From positions 33,114 through 97,113 of the forward strand of contig JAIXSK010000012.1 of assembly GCA_027484725.1 (NCBI GenBank): 64,000 nucleotides of DNA. The letters are read 5' to 3'. This stretch comes from Flavobacterium sp. GTDB taxonomy: Bacteria > Bacteroidota > Bacteroidia > Flavobacteriales > Flavobacteriaceae. Below the pieces are notes generated by a model. That model was not told the origin of the DNA, ran no database searches, and saw only the letters and a program-made list of their open reading frames with translations. Below are positions 43,728 through 52,541 of the stretch, in pieces. How positions within the stretch are numbered: the first letter of the stretch is position 1; the number at the start of each line of letters is the position of its first letter. The position numbers and the translations under genes are program-made.

Positions 43728-44918
43728 TTATTGCCTTTCAGCGTGAATTTCATCCAAGACCTTGCGTAAAATTGAACAGCCTTCACGAATTTCATCTTCA
43801 GAAATGGTTAGCGGAGGTGTAATTCTAATGGCACAACCTTCAAAAAGCAACCAAAATAAAATAAGCCCGCGCTCATGACATCGCAGTATGGCTTGGTTGG
43901 TAATTTCAGGATCAGAGGTCATTGCAGCCAACATCAATCCGCGACCACGGACTTCTTCAATAAGCGGATGAATCAACAAAGAACGGAACAATTGTTCTTT
44001 AATCAATGTTTGCGGCATCAAATGGGTTTCGGTAATCTCGCGTAAGGTAGCCAAACAAGCAGCCGCAATCACCGGATGACCGCCAAAAGTAGTGATGTGT
44101 CCAAGTTTGGGTTGGTCACTGAGCAAATCCATATGCGCCGATGAAGCCGTAAAAGCACCCACAGGCATACCACCGCCCATACCTTTACCTAAAATAACGA
44201 TATCCGGAACTACATTGTAATTTTCAAAACCAAAAAGTTTTCCGGTGCGGCCAAAGCCCGGTTGAATTTCATCAATAATCATCAGCGCGCCCACTTGCTC
44301 GCAGCGTTGTTTTACTTTGCGCAAAAAATCGTTTTTAGGTTCAATAAAACCGGCGCCACCTTGAATGCTCTCTAAAATTATTCCAGCGGTTTTCTGGGTA
44401 ATTTTTTCAAGATCAGCTTCATTGTTAAAGGTAATAAAATCAACATCGGGGATGAGTGGTCTAAAAATTTGTTTGCGTTCTTCAAACCCCATAACACTCA
44501 TTGAGCCCATGGTGTTTCCGTGATAGGCATTTTTGCAAGAAATCAACTGACTGCGACCGGTTACGCGACGAGCGAGTTTCAAAGCACCTTCGGTTGCCTC
44601 AGTTCCTGAATTGACCAAATACGTTTTTTCAAGCGGTTGAGGCAGAAGCGAAGCCAATAATTTGCAGTAAACCACAGCCGGATCTTGCGCATATTCGCCA
44701 TAAACCATTACATGCGAATATTTATCGAGCTGGTCTTTGATGGCCTGATTCACTCGCGGATGTTGATGCCCGAGCGAACAGGCAGAAACACCGGCCACAA
44801 AATCTAAATATTTTTTTTGATGCACATCATAAATATAGGAACCGAGGGCATGCGAAATTTCCATCCCCAACGGATGTGGCGAAGTTTGTGCCTGGTATTT
44901 GAGGAAATCTGATTTCAT
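43728..44918 (-). CDS. class III PLP-dependent aminotransferase
   Basis: 396 residues from the ATG at 44918, 4 bp after the stop of the OstA-like gene; ATG 44933 would overlap that stop. Motifs: YLVNSGTEATEGALKLARR (phosphate/PLP cup), AYHGNTMGSMSVMG, LMIIDEIQPGFGRTGKLFG with the PLP Asp, and the Schiff-base Lys in ILGKGMGGGMPVGA. This group includes ornithine, acetylornithine and 4-aminobutyrate aminotransferases; the amino donor cannot be assigned. It is co-oriented with the OstA-like gene. Confidence 0.88.
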   Translation of the reverse strand: MKSDFLKYQAQTSPHPLGMEISHALGSYIYDVHQKKYLDFVAGVSACSLGHQHPRVNQAIKDQLDKYSHVMVYGEYAQDPAVVYCKLLASLLPQPLEKTYLVNSGTEATEGALKLARRVTGRSQLISCKNAYHGNTMGSMSVMGFEERKQIFRPLIPDVDFITFNNEADLEKITQKTAGIILESIQGGAGFIEPKNDFLRKVKQRCEQVGALMIIDEIQPGFGRTGKLFGFENYNVVPDIVILGKGMGGGMPVGAFTASSAHMDLLSDQPKLGHITTFGGHPVIAAACLATLREITETHLMPQTLIKEQLFRSLLIHPLIEEVRGRGLMLAAMTSDPEITNQAILRCHERGLILFWLLFEGCAIRITPPLTISEDEIREGCSILRKVLDEIHAERQ

Positions 44919-44922
44919 AAAA

Positions 44923-47322
44923 TTATCTGCCATCAAAATTTCCACCGTCATATTGGCCATGAATCATCAAATCCCAATCCCATATTTTTTTATCAAATTT
45001 TATTTCATTGTTGTGTTCCGGGTGATTTGTCTTATAAAATTTTACTGCATTTTCATGGAGCGGAAACATAAATTTACCGTCTTTTGCGAGCATATATTGT
45101 CCATTTTTATCAATGATAATTTTATTGTTGTATTTTTTAAAAATTTCAGCATATTCCATATTTGAAAGCACACCTTTTGGTTCTTCATCGAAATTTCCGC
45201 CATCATATTTTCCATGAATCATTAGATTCCAATCCCATAGTTTTCTTTTAAATCTTATCTCTTTTGAATGTTCAGGATGCTGATTTTTATAATTTGAGAC
45301 TGAAAATGCAGTTAGAGGAAACATAAATTTACCGTTTTTCACCAACATATATTGACCATTGCTATCGACAATGATTTTGCCGTTATACTTCTCAAAAATT
45401 TCTTTAAATAATTGATCTAAATCATCTGCTATTTTGGGTTCGTAATCATCAATATTGTCATAATTTTCATCATTAAAATTACCTCCATCTAATGGTCCGT
45501 GCATCATGGTATTCCAATTCCACAAACGTTCATTGATGAATATCTCCTGAGCGTATTGGGGAAATTTTATTTTATAATTGAGCACTGAACGCTCATTTAG
45601 GGGGAATTGAAATTTTTTTCCTTTTACTAAAAGGTATTGGCCTCTATTGTCTAGAATGATTCTATGATTGAATCTTTCAAAAATTTCTTGATAGGTTATA
45701 GTGTCTAATATGGATAAATCAAGTCTTGGGTTTTCTTTCAATATTTCTAAGTTTTCTCTCTCGATTCTCTTTATTTTTTCTTCCCGAATCTTTGCATCTA
45801 ATGCATTGTCTTCTTCACTAAATAAGTCGTTTTTTGATTTGATCCGCTCGTCTTCTCGCCATACAAAACCACGTAATTTTCGAGCATTTTCAGGTAAATC
45901 TTTATCTGGATAAATATCGCCATCTACATTGGTGAAAAAAGTCATGGAATCAATCGTGTTGCCGTCCATGGTCATATTGATACGGCTGCTTACGTTTTTA
46001 TTAATACCAATGAGTTCATTTTGATCGTTGCGCATGTAGTAAACTACTTCAGTATTTTTAACCACATCGGCTTCGTAGAGTTGATTGTTTCTAAATTTTC
46101 CAAACAAATTCAATCCTTTGACTTGGTTGAAGCCATCGCCAATGGTATCCTTTGAGATGATAAAAGCATTGCTCAAAACCTTGAGCGAATCAAGCTTTTG
46201 GGTTTGGTCATTACCAATAAGATGCATGACATCACCCGTGAGTTGATTTTTAAAATTCCACAAAATGGGTTTGCCAATGAGTTGTGTAATGTTGGTTATT
46301 TGACTCGAATGAATAGAATCACATTTGCCGCTCATATCCGTTTTATAAAACCGAGCATTGTTAAAAGCACGAACAATACGATGATCCGGTTTTCCGGTTA
46401 CCATTAAGATTTTTCCGTGAATATAAACAGAATCTTTATCAACCAAATTAATGGCCACGGCGCGTTTGGTGACAAAAAGCGAATCTTTCTTTTTAAAAAC
46501 CTCGGCATAATGGCCTTTGACTATGCCTTTATTGATGGTGTCCGTAATTTTTACGTTGTTGGTGGCTGAGGCAAATTCTCGGGCTCGATCATAATACAAG
46601 CTGTCGCCTTCAATACGACGGTCTTTGTATTTGATGTATGAATTGCGAATGAAATGCCCAATATTTTTCTTACTGTCGTAAAATCCTTTTTCAGTGTAAA
46701 TAAAATTCTCTTTTGAAGTAATGGTTGATGGCCCCATTAAATAGGCTTGACCATTGTGGTTGTAATAATCCAATCGATTTGATTTGACCACATATTTAGG
46801 ATTGGTAATCGTAACGGCTGTTTTGAACTGAAATTTTTTTTCAGTGGCATAATAACGCCCCGATTTGCTTTTGAGCACGTTGTCTTTGTTGACAATCACG
46901 CCGCGCGTATTGTAATAGGCTTGTTGCGAAACCCGATCATAGTTGAGTGTGTCAGTTTCAAGGGTCATATCAGGCGAACGCAAAACAACTTTTCCGGTGG
47001 CAAAGGCTTGTTTGACGTTTCCGTTGTATTCGGCGTATTTACTGTTCATAAACAAGGTGTCACCTTGAATCATACGCACATCACCAAAAGCTTTTACATA
47101 GTTTTCATTCTGAAAATAATAAGCTTTGTTGCAAAACATCCGAACTCCGTCGTGAAAAATGCGTACGTTTCCGGTGAGTAAAAAAGCATCCGGAAGTTCT
47201 GTTTGGTTGACGTCGGCAAAGTCAGAATGCTCAATGATGATTTTTTTGGGCGCCTGAGCCAACGCAGATTCCATGAGTAGAATTAACAAACACAAAAGGG
47301 TAATGAGCCGCGTAATTTTCAA
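44923..47322 (-). CDS. OstA/LptA-like envelope protein with triplicated C-terminal module
   Basis: 799 residues from TTG 47322, chosen because it gives a normal signal peptide (MKITRLITLLCLLILLMESA); no ATG precedes it after the in-frame stop, and ATG Met31 would lose the signal. Residues about 30-480 are OstA/LptA-like beta-jellyroll repeats (LPDAFLLTGNVRIFHDG; GDTLFMNSKYAEYNGNVKQA), as in LPS-transport proteins. After a charged coiled stretch, three copies of a 73-residue unit follow (from 45693, 45408 and 45153), each (Y/F)xEIF...W(N/D)W(N/D)xMxHG...DGGNF. The OstA part is familiar; the tail is not. Probably periplasmic or outer-membrane associated. Confidence 0.85.
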   Translation of the reverse strand: MKITRLITLLCLLILLMESALAQAPKKIIIEHSDFADVNQTELPDAFLLTGNVRIFHDGVRMFCNKAYYFQNENYVKAFGDVRMIQGDTLFMNSKYAEYNGNVKQAFATGKVVLRSPDMTLETDTLNYDRVSQQAYYNTRGVIVNKDNVLKSKSGRYYATEKKFQFKTAVTITNPKYVVKSNRLDYYNHNGQAYLMGPSTITSKENFIYTEKGFYDSKKNIGHFIRNSYIKYKDRRIEGDSLYYDRAREFASATNNVKITDTINKGIVKGHYAEVFKKKDSLFVTKRAVAINLVDKDSVYIHGKILMVTGKPDHRIVRAFNNARFYKTDMSGKCDSIHSSQITNITQLIGKPILWNFKNQLTGDVMHLIGNDQTQKLDSLKVLSNAFIISKDTIGDGFNQVKGLNLFGKFRNNQLYEADVVKNTEVVYYMRNDQNELIGINKNVSSRINMTMDGNTIDSMTFFTNVDGDIYPDKDLPENARKLRGFVWREDERIKSKNDLFSEEDNALDAKIREEKIKRIERENLEILKENPRLDLSILDTITYQEIFERFNHRIILDNRGQYLLVKGKKFQFPLNERSVLNYKIKFPQYAQEIFINERLWNWNTMMHGPLDGGNFNDENYDNIDDYEPKIADDLDQLFKEIFEKYNGKIIVDSNGQYMLVKNGKFMFPLTAFSVSNYKNQHPEHSKEIRFKRKLWDWNLMIHGKYDGGNFDEEPKGVLSNMEYAEIFKKYNNKIIIDKNGQYMLAKDGKFMFPLHENAVKFYKTNHPEHNNEIKFDKKIWDWDLMIHGQYDGGNFDGR
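44935..45693 (-). repeat. three in-frame copies of a 73-residue module in the OstA-like gene
   Basis: Copies at 45475-45693, 45190-45408 and 44935-45153, each 219 nt, separated by 66 and 36 nt. Shared core: EIF-x2-(Y/F)N, a GQY(L/M)L block, KF-x-FPL, P-x3-(K/Q)EI, and W-N/D-W...HG...DGGNF. Copies 2 and 3 agree at about 49 of 71 aligned positions; copy 1 is more diverged. Confidence 0.9.
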
Positions 47323-47416
47323 TGCAAAAAATTTTGCCAAATTTATGAAAAAGCCCGCAATCAAAATGGCTATTAAGAATTATTTATCAGCGCGTTTTAA
47401 GTCAAGTTTGAATGTT

Positions 47417-47424
47417 TATATTTG
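47417..47424 (+). promoter_or_regulatory. candidate amylase promoter -7 box (TATATTTG)
   Basis: TATATTTG matches TAnnTTTG, 25 bp before the GH13 gene. No TTG at the right spacing. Confidence 0.4.
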
Positions 47425-47449
47425 TACACTTTCAGTTAAATAAAGCACC

Positions 47450-49318
47450 ATGAAAAGAGCTATTTGCCTGCTGGCTGTTGTTTTAACACTCAGCACTCAG
47501 GCCCAAAATGTCAAAAAGAAACCCATGACTGCACAAAAATCTAAGATTCAGCCACACAAAGAAGTGGTTTATCAAGTATTTACGCGATTATTCGGCAATC
47601 AAAATACCCACAACAAACCTTGGGGAACCATAGAAGAAAACGGTGTTGGGAAATTCAATGATTTTACTGATAAAGCCTTACAAGAAATCAAGAAAATGGG
47701 GGTTACCTATATCTGGTACACCGGGGTTCCGCACCATGCTTTGGTGCGCGATTACACCCAATATGGCATTTCAAATGACGACCCGGAAGTAGTCAAAGGG
47801 CGCGCAGGTTCGCCATATGCAGTAAAGGATTATTACAACGTTAATCCTGATTTAGCGGTAGATCCGGCCAAAAGGTTACAAGAATTTGAGGCGCTTATTG
47901 CCCGTACACACAAAAACGGACTCAAGCTTATTATTGACATCGTTCCGAACCACATTGCGCGCAAGTATGAAGGCAAAACCAATCCACCGGGCGTGCGTGA
48001 TTTTGGTGCCGATGACAATACCGGTGTAGAATACGATCGCAACAACAATTTTTATTACATCCCCGGAAAAGCATTTGAAGTGCCTACTTCAGAGAATTAC
48101 AAACCACTCAATGGAGAAGCCAATCCGCTCATTGACGGTCGGTTTTCTGAAAACCCTGCCAAATGGACTGGCAATGGTTCACGCAATGCCAAACCCGACA
48201 TCAACGATTGGTATGAAACCGTGAAAGTTAATTACGGAATTCGCCCTGACGGTAGCAAAGACTTCTCTGAATTGCCAAAAGGTTTTGATCAAAAATCATA
48301 TAAAGAGCATTATGCATTCTGGAAAGATAAAGATGTTCCGAGTTCTTGGAAAAAGTTCCGTGACATTGCTTTGTATTGGATAGACAAAGGCGTAGACGGA
48401 TTCAGATATGATATGGCAGAGATGGTTCCGTATGAGTTTTGGAGCTTTATGAATTCATCGATTAAAATGAAAAACCCGAATGCCTTTTTATTGGCTGAAG
48501 TATATAATCCGAATGAATACAGAAATTACATTCACTTGGGCAAAATGGATTATTTGTATGACAAAGTTGATTTGTATGATCATCTAAAAGCTGTGGTTCA
48601 AGGCAAGGCATTGCCAGATCACGTTTCTGAGATTCAAAAAAAATACAGTGATATAGATCGCCATATGTTGCATTTTCTCGATAACCATGATGAGCAGCGT
48701 TTGGCCAGTCCGGAATTTGCCGGAACTCCTGAAAAAGGAAAACCGCTCATGGTGATTTCTGCCACTTTGGGTTCGTCGCCAACAATGATTTATTTTGGGC
48801 AAGAAGTAGGTGAGGCCGGGGCTATTGATGGCGGATTTGGCAAACCGTCGCGCACCTCTATCTTTGATTATGTAGGTGTTCCGAATCATCAGCGTTGGAT
48901 GAATGGTGGTAAGTTTGATGGCGGCCAACTCAGTCAATCTGAAAAAGAACTACGCGATTTTTACAGCCGATTATTGAATTTTACAACCCAAAGTCCGGCC
49001 TTGATGGGTTCATTTGCTGATTTGCAAAAAGCCAACCGCGAGGCTACCGCAGGGTATGATCCGGGCATTTACGCTTTTGCACGTTGGTCTAACAAGCAAA
49101 AAATCATTGTTGTGGCCAATTGTTCTTGGGTGACTGAAAGTCATTTTGATTTAAAAGTTCCTGCCGATGTTATTGCACAATGGAAACTCAAAGACGGAAC
49201 CTATGCGCTCAAAGATCAGTTGTACAAAAAACAATCCGCAGAGCTAAAAGTTAATGCCGGTGTTGGAATCATGCACGTAAATATCCAACCTTCAGAATCT
49301 TTTATTTTTGGATTTTAG
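47450..49318 (+). CDS. secreted/periplasmic alpha-amylase family (GH13) enzyme
   Basis: 622 residues with a signal peptide (MKRAICLLAVVLTLSTQAQ). GH13 TIM-barrel motifs: LIIDIVPNHIA, the nucleophile Asp in GVDGFRYDMAEM, the acid/base Glu in FLLAEVYNPN and the transition-state Asp in LDNHDEQR. No carbohydrate-binding module or sorting domain follows, so it is probably periplasmic. Substrate is likely an alpha-glucan oligosaccharide. It stands alone on the plus strand, with a terminator that reaches into the end of nhaA. Confidence 0.92.
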   Translation: MKRAICLLAVVLTLSTQAQNVKKKPMTAQKSKIQPHKEVVYQVFTRLFGNQNTHNKPWGTIEENGVGKFNDFTDKALQEIKKMGVTYIWYTGVPHHALVRDYTQYGISNDDPEVVKGRAGSPYAVKDYYNVNPDLAVDPAKRLQEFEALIARTHKNGLKLIIDIVPNHIARKYEGKTNPPGVRDFGADDNTGVEYDRNNNFYYIPGKAFEVPTSENYKPLNGEANPLIDGRFSENPAKWTGNGSRNAKPDINDWYETVKVNYGIRPDGSKDFSELPKGFDQKSYKEHYAFWKDKDVPSSWKKFRDIALYWIDKGVDGFRYDMAEMVPYEFWSFMNSSIKMKNPNAFLLAEVYNPNEYRNYIHLGKMDYLYDKVDLYDHLKAVVQGKALPDHVSEIQKKYSDIDRHMLHFLDNHDEQRLASPEFAGTPEKGKPLMVISATLGSSPTMIYFGQEVGEAGAIDGGFGKPSRTSIFDYVGVPNHQRWMNGGKFDGGQLSQSEKELRDFYSRLLNFTTQSPALMGSFADLQKANREATAGYDPGIYAFARWSNKQKIIVVANCSWVTESHFDLKVPADVIAQWKLKDGTYALKDQLYKKQSAELKVNAGVGIMHVNIQPSESFIFGF

Positions 49319-49342
49319 AGTGAGTGATTTAATATAAAAATG

Positions 49343-49368
49343 AAGCCGTTCTATGAGCGGCTTTTTTT
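49343..49368 (+). terminator. intrinsic terminator after the amylase gene (overlaps nhaA 3' end)
   Basis: AAGCCG (49343-49348) pairs with CGGCTT (49358-49363), 9-nt loop, then a T run to 49368. The nhaA stop codon (49351-49353) is in the loop. Confidence 0.8.
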
Positions 49369-50499
49369 GTGTTTTAAACTCATCTTGAGCCAAACAAAGC
49401 CCATGCTTCCGGCAAGCAGAGAAGCCAATAAAATAGACATTTTTGCGTGGGTAATGTTGGCCAAATCATCAAAGGCCAAAAGGGTAATAAAAATAGACAT
49501 GGTAAAACCAATGCCGCCCAGAAATCCGGCCCCCAATATGTGCGACCATTTTAAATCATCGGGTAAAGAGCATATTTTTAGCATGACTCCGAGTTTCGAA
49601 AACAACCAAATACCCATGGGTTTACCTACTATCAATCCGGCCAAAATACCCAAACTTACCGGTTGGGTAAAATTGTCTTTTGCGGTTCCGGTCCAAATAA
49701 TTCCTGTATTGGCCAGGGCAAATAAGGGCAATATAACAAAGGCCACCGGTAGATGCAAAGCACTTTGAACCTGATATGATAAAGTCTTTTTACTACCATT
49801 GCCAAACGGCAGTGCAAACGCTAACAATACTCCGGTAATGGTTGCATGAACACCTGAATGCAACATACAATACCACATTAGAATACCGCCCAAAGCATAA
49901 GGCCAAAATAAATGTATTTTGAGTCGATTAAGGATCAGCAATAAGCCCCAGATGAACAAGGCACCCAATAAATAAGTAAACGCAATGGTTTTGGTATAAA
50001 ACAAAGCAATGATCAAAATCGCGCCCAAATCGTCAATTACGGCCAGAGCGGTTAAGAAAACTTTGAGTGAAGTTGGGACTTTTTTGCCCAGTAATGATAA
50101 TATTCCAATAGCAAAAGCAATATCCGTAGCCATCGGAATACCCGCCCCAGATTGGGTAGATAAACCAAAATTGAAGACAGTAAACAGAAGAGCAGGAACC
50201 ACCATACCGCCCAATGCACCCACCAGCGGAAGCGTAGCATTTTTAATACTCGAAAGCTCCCCGTTGTAGAGTTCGCGCTCTAGTTCTAAACCAATGAGTA
50301 AAAAGAAAATGGCCATGAGCCCATCGTTGATCCACAGAAACAATGTGTGTGATCCGACTGGCGTTTCCCAGAGTCTGATGTAATTTTCTTGTAAAGGAGA
50401 ATTGGCCAGAATCAGTGAGAGGAGGGTGGCCAATATCAAGATAAGACCACCGGCTTTTTCACTTTCAAAAAATGAGTTAAAAAGACGTGTGATTCTCAT
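49351..50499 (-). CDS. nhaA: Na+/H+ antiporter NhaA
   Basis: A 382-residue membrane protein with about 12 helices, exchanging Na+ for H+ at alkaline pH. The Asp pair essential for transport is in LAVIDDLGAILIIAL, and GAGIPMATDIAFAIGILSLLG and GFLGGIGFTMSIFI are NhaA hallmarks. Its last codons overlap the terminator of the convergent amylase gene. Confidence 0.95.
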   Translation of the reverse strand: MRITRLFNSFFESEKAGGLILILATLLSLILANSPLQENYIRLWETPVGSHTLFLWINDGLMAIFFLLIGLELERELYNGELSSIKNATLPLVGALGGMVVPALLFTVFNFGLSTQSGAGIPMATDIAFAIGILSLLGKKVPTSLKVFLTALAVIDDLGAILIIALFYTKTIAFTYLLGALFIWGLLLILNRLKIHLFWPYALGGILMWYCMLHSGVHATITGVLLAFALPFGNGSKKTLSYQVQSALHLPVAFVILPLFALANTGIIWTGTAKDNFTQPVSLGILAGLIVGKPMGIWLFSKLGVMLKICSLPDDLKWSHILGAGFLGGIGFTMSIFITLLAFDDLANITHAKMSILLASLLAGSMGFVWLKMSLKHKKSRS

Positions 50500-50522
50500 G
50501 TTTAGATTTTACTTGGGTTAAC

Positions 50523-51791
50523 TTAACGAACGATGGTTTGTTTTCTGTCCGGACCCACCGATACAATTTTGATGGGCACTTGAATTTCATTTTCGATAAA
50601 CTCAATGTAAGCGGTGAGTTCAGCCGGAAGCGCTTCATACGTACTCATTCCGGTTAAATCAGCCTGCCATCCTTTAAATTCTTGATAGATGGGCGTGAGG
50701 TTTTCAGGCTCAATATTATAAGGCAGATGTGTAATTTTTGCACCGCGATATTGGTAGGCCGTGCATACTTTGAGTGTTTCAAAGCCCGAGAGTACATCGG
50801 CTTTCATCATCATGAGTTGGGTAACGCCGTTGATTTGTACGGCATATTTCAAAGCAACCAAATCAAGCCAACCGCAGCGACGTTTGCGTCCGGTGACTGA
50901 TCCGAATTCGTTGCCTACTTGGGCCATCATATCGCCGTCTTTTCCAAAATCTTCAGTAGGGAAAGGGCCGCTGCCCACACGGGTAGTATAAGCTTTGAAA
51001 ATTCCGAAAACCTCTTTGATTTTGTTGGGCGCAATACCCAGCCCGGTACAGGCGCCTGCAGCTGTTGTGTTGGAGGAAGTCACAAACGGATAAGTTCCGA
51101 AATCAACGTCAAGCAAAGAGCCTTGAGCGCCCTCGCACAAAATAGATTTTCCGGCTTGTTGTGCTTGTGCTAAATATTCTTCGCTGTCTATGAACTGAAG
51201 CTGTTGGAGCGTTTCTATGGCTTCAAAAAATTCTTTTTCAAGTTCGGGTAAATTGTATTGAATGTTGACGTCGTAAAAAGCAATCATCGCCTCGTGTTTT
51301 TGCGTTAAAGCACGGTAGCGTTCTTTAAAATCGGGCAGTTCGATATCGCCGATGCGCAAACCGTTGCGTCCGGTTTTATCCATATAAGTTGGGCCGATTC
51401 CCTTTAAAGTAGATCCGATTTTGGCTTTGCCTTTGGCGGTTTCTGAAGCCGCATCGAGCAAACGATGTGTGGGTAAAATAAGGTGTGCTTTGCGCGAGAG
51501 CAATAATCTTTTGGGCAAATCAATATTGAACTTAGCCAAACCTTCGAGCTCAGATTTAAAAACAACCGGATCAATGACTACACCGTTGCCAATCAAGTTG
51601 AGCGCGTTGGGATGAAAAATGCCTGATGGGATGGTGCGTAATACGTGTTTGATACCGTCAAATTCGAGGGTGTGACCGGCGTTTGGGCCGCCCTGAAAGC
51701 GCGCAATAAGGTCATATTTTTGGGTGAGTACATCGACGATTTTTCCTTTGCCTTCGTCGCCCCATTGGAGGCCTAGTAGTAAGTCTGCCAT
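50523..51791 (-). CDS. purA: adenylosuccinate synthetase
   Basis: A 422-residue GTP-dependent enzyme joining IMP and aspartate, the first committed step to AMP. Motifs: LLLGLQWGDEGKGKIVD (catalytic Asp and P-loop), FQGGPNAGHTLEF with the catalytic His, CEGAQGSLLDVDFGTYP and RTIPSGIFHPN. Full length. A 144-bp gap upstream, towards fur, carries short repeats. Confidence 0.96.
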   Translation of the reverse strand: MADLLLGLQWGDEGKGKIVDVLTQKYDLIARFQGGPNAGHTLEFDGIKHVLRTIPSGIFHPNALNLIGNGVVIDPVVFKSELEGLAKFNIDLPKRLLLSRKAHLILPTHRLLDAASETAKGKAKIGSTLKGIGPTYMDKTGRNGLRIGDIELPDFKERYRALTQKHEAMIAFYDVNIQYNLPELEKEFFEAIETLQQLQFIDSEEYLAQAQQAGKSILCEGAQGSLLDVDFGTYPFVTSSNTTAAGACTGLGIAPNKIKEVFGIFKAYTTRVGSGPFPTEDFGKDGDMMAQVGNEFGSVTGRKRRCGWLDLVALKYAVQINGVTQLMMMKADVLSGFETLKVCTAYQYRGAKITHLPYNIEPENLTPIYQEFKGWQADLTGMSTYEALPAELTAYIEFIENEIQVPIKIVSVGPDRKQTIVR

Positions 51792-51798
51792 TTTTTTT

Positions 51799-51828
51799 GT
51801 GTTGTGGGTTGTGGGTTATGGGTTGTGA
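51799..51828. repeat. short GTGGGTTG-type repeats upstream of purA
   Basis: GTGGGTT and GGGTTGTG recur in near-tandem from 51799 to 51828. A further copy (GTGGGTTGTGGG) lies at 52480-52491, on the other side of fur. Confidence 0.5.
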
Positions 51829-51846
51829 TTGTTTAGGAAACCGTTT

Positions 51847-51934
51847 GCGTTAGGGATGGACGCTTTGTTTGAGCTCTTGGCGCGCAGCTGGCCAAAGCGA
51901 GTGCGGAAAGCCCGGCCGCAGGCAACGCCCTAAC
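51847..51934 (+). repeat. flavobacterial dispersed intergenic element (GCGTTAGGG...CGCCCTAAC type)
   Basis: Ends are inverted (GTTAGGG at 51849-51855, CCCTAAC at 51928-51934). An inner 7-bp stem CGCTTTG/CAAAGCG (51861-51867 with 51893-51899) surrounds a variable loop, and the right end reads GCGGAAAGCCC...AACGCCCTAAC. This is the layout of a repeat I recall from many Flavobacterium genomes. It directly follows fur on the strand opposite to that gene. Confidence 0.6.
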
Positions 51935-51935
51935 T

Positions 51936-52397
51936 TTAAACATCTTTTTCTTTGCGATTGCCATAGAAATACAACGAATGATTGTGGATTTCAATTCCGA
52001 AAATCTCTTCAATGGTTTTCTTGATGGTCTGAATGCGCGGATCACAAAACTCTATGACTTCGCCGGTGTCGGTCATGATGATGTGATCGTGTTGCTTGTC
52101 AAAATAAGATTTTTCATAATGCGCTTGATTTTGACCAAACTGGTGTTTGCGCACCAAACCGCAATCGAGCAGCAGCTCAATAGTATTGTACAATGTAGCA
52201 CGACTCACGCGGTAGTTTTTGTTTTTCATTTTGATGTAGAGATTTTCAATGTCAAAATGATCGTCGCATTCGTAAATTTCTTGTAGAATGGCGTAACGCT
52301 CCGGCGTTTTGCGGTGGCCTTTGTTTTCAAGGTATTTCGTAAAAACGTTTTTTACGATTTCTTGATTTTTGCTGTTATCGTTGGCAACTAAAGTCAT
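51936..52397 (-). CDS. fur: Fur-family metal-responsive transcriptional regulator
   Basis: 153 residues: N-terminal winged helix ([38 protein letters not shown]) and a dimerisation domain with [19 protein letters not shown] and [10 protein letters not shown]. The paired CxxC zinc site of E. coli-type Fur is absent, as in several flavobacterial members. It may answer to iron or another metal or peroxide (PerR-like), which I cannot tell from sequence. Confidence 0.88.
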   Translation of the reverse strand: MTLVANDNSKNQEIVKNVFTKYLENKGHRKTPERYAILQEIYECDDHFDIENLYIKMKNKNYRVSRATLYNTIELLLDCGLVRKHQFGQNQAHYEKSYFDKQHDHIIMTDTGEVIEFCDPRIQTIKKTIEEIFGIEIHNHSLYFYGNRKEKDV

Positions 52398-52495
52398 GTG
52401 ACAAAGATAATTTTTTTAACGCGTGTTGTATGTTTTTTGAATTTTAAAACTTCAACAATAGAGGTGAGTTTTCAACAATGTGGGTTGTGGGTCTG

Positions 52496-52513
52496 CCTGC
52501 CGACTTGGGCAGG
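52496..52513. repeat. GC-rich stem-loop CCTGCC-N6-GGCAGG
   Basis: Perfect 6-bp arms in an AT-rich gap between fur and rsh. Related to the palindrome at 4928-4946. Preceded by GTGGGTTGTGGG. Confidence 0.5.
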
Positions 52514-52541
52514 TTGTGGATGTTCCTTTTTTAATCCTTGA

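Noticed and set aside
44935..45693. C-terminal repeats of the OstA-like protein as ordinary WG (KWG) repeats
   Set aside because: The unit is 73 residues, not about 30-40, and lacks the WGxID core of WG repeats; partial similarity in Gly-Gln-Tyr and Phe-Pro blocks is too weak.
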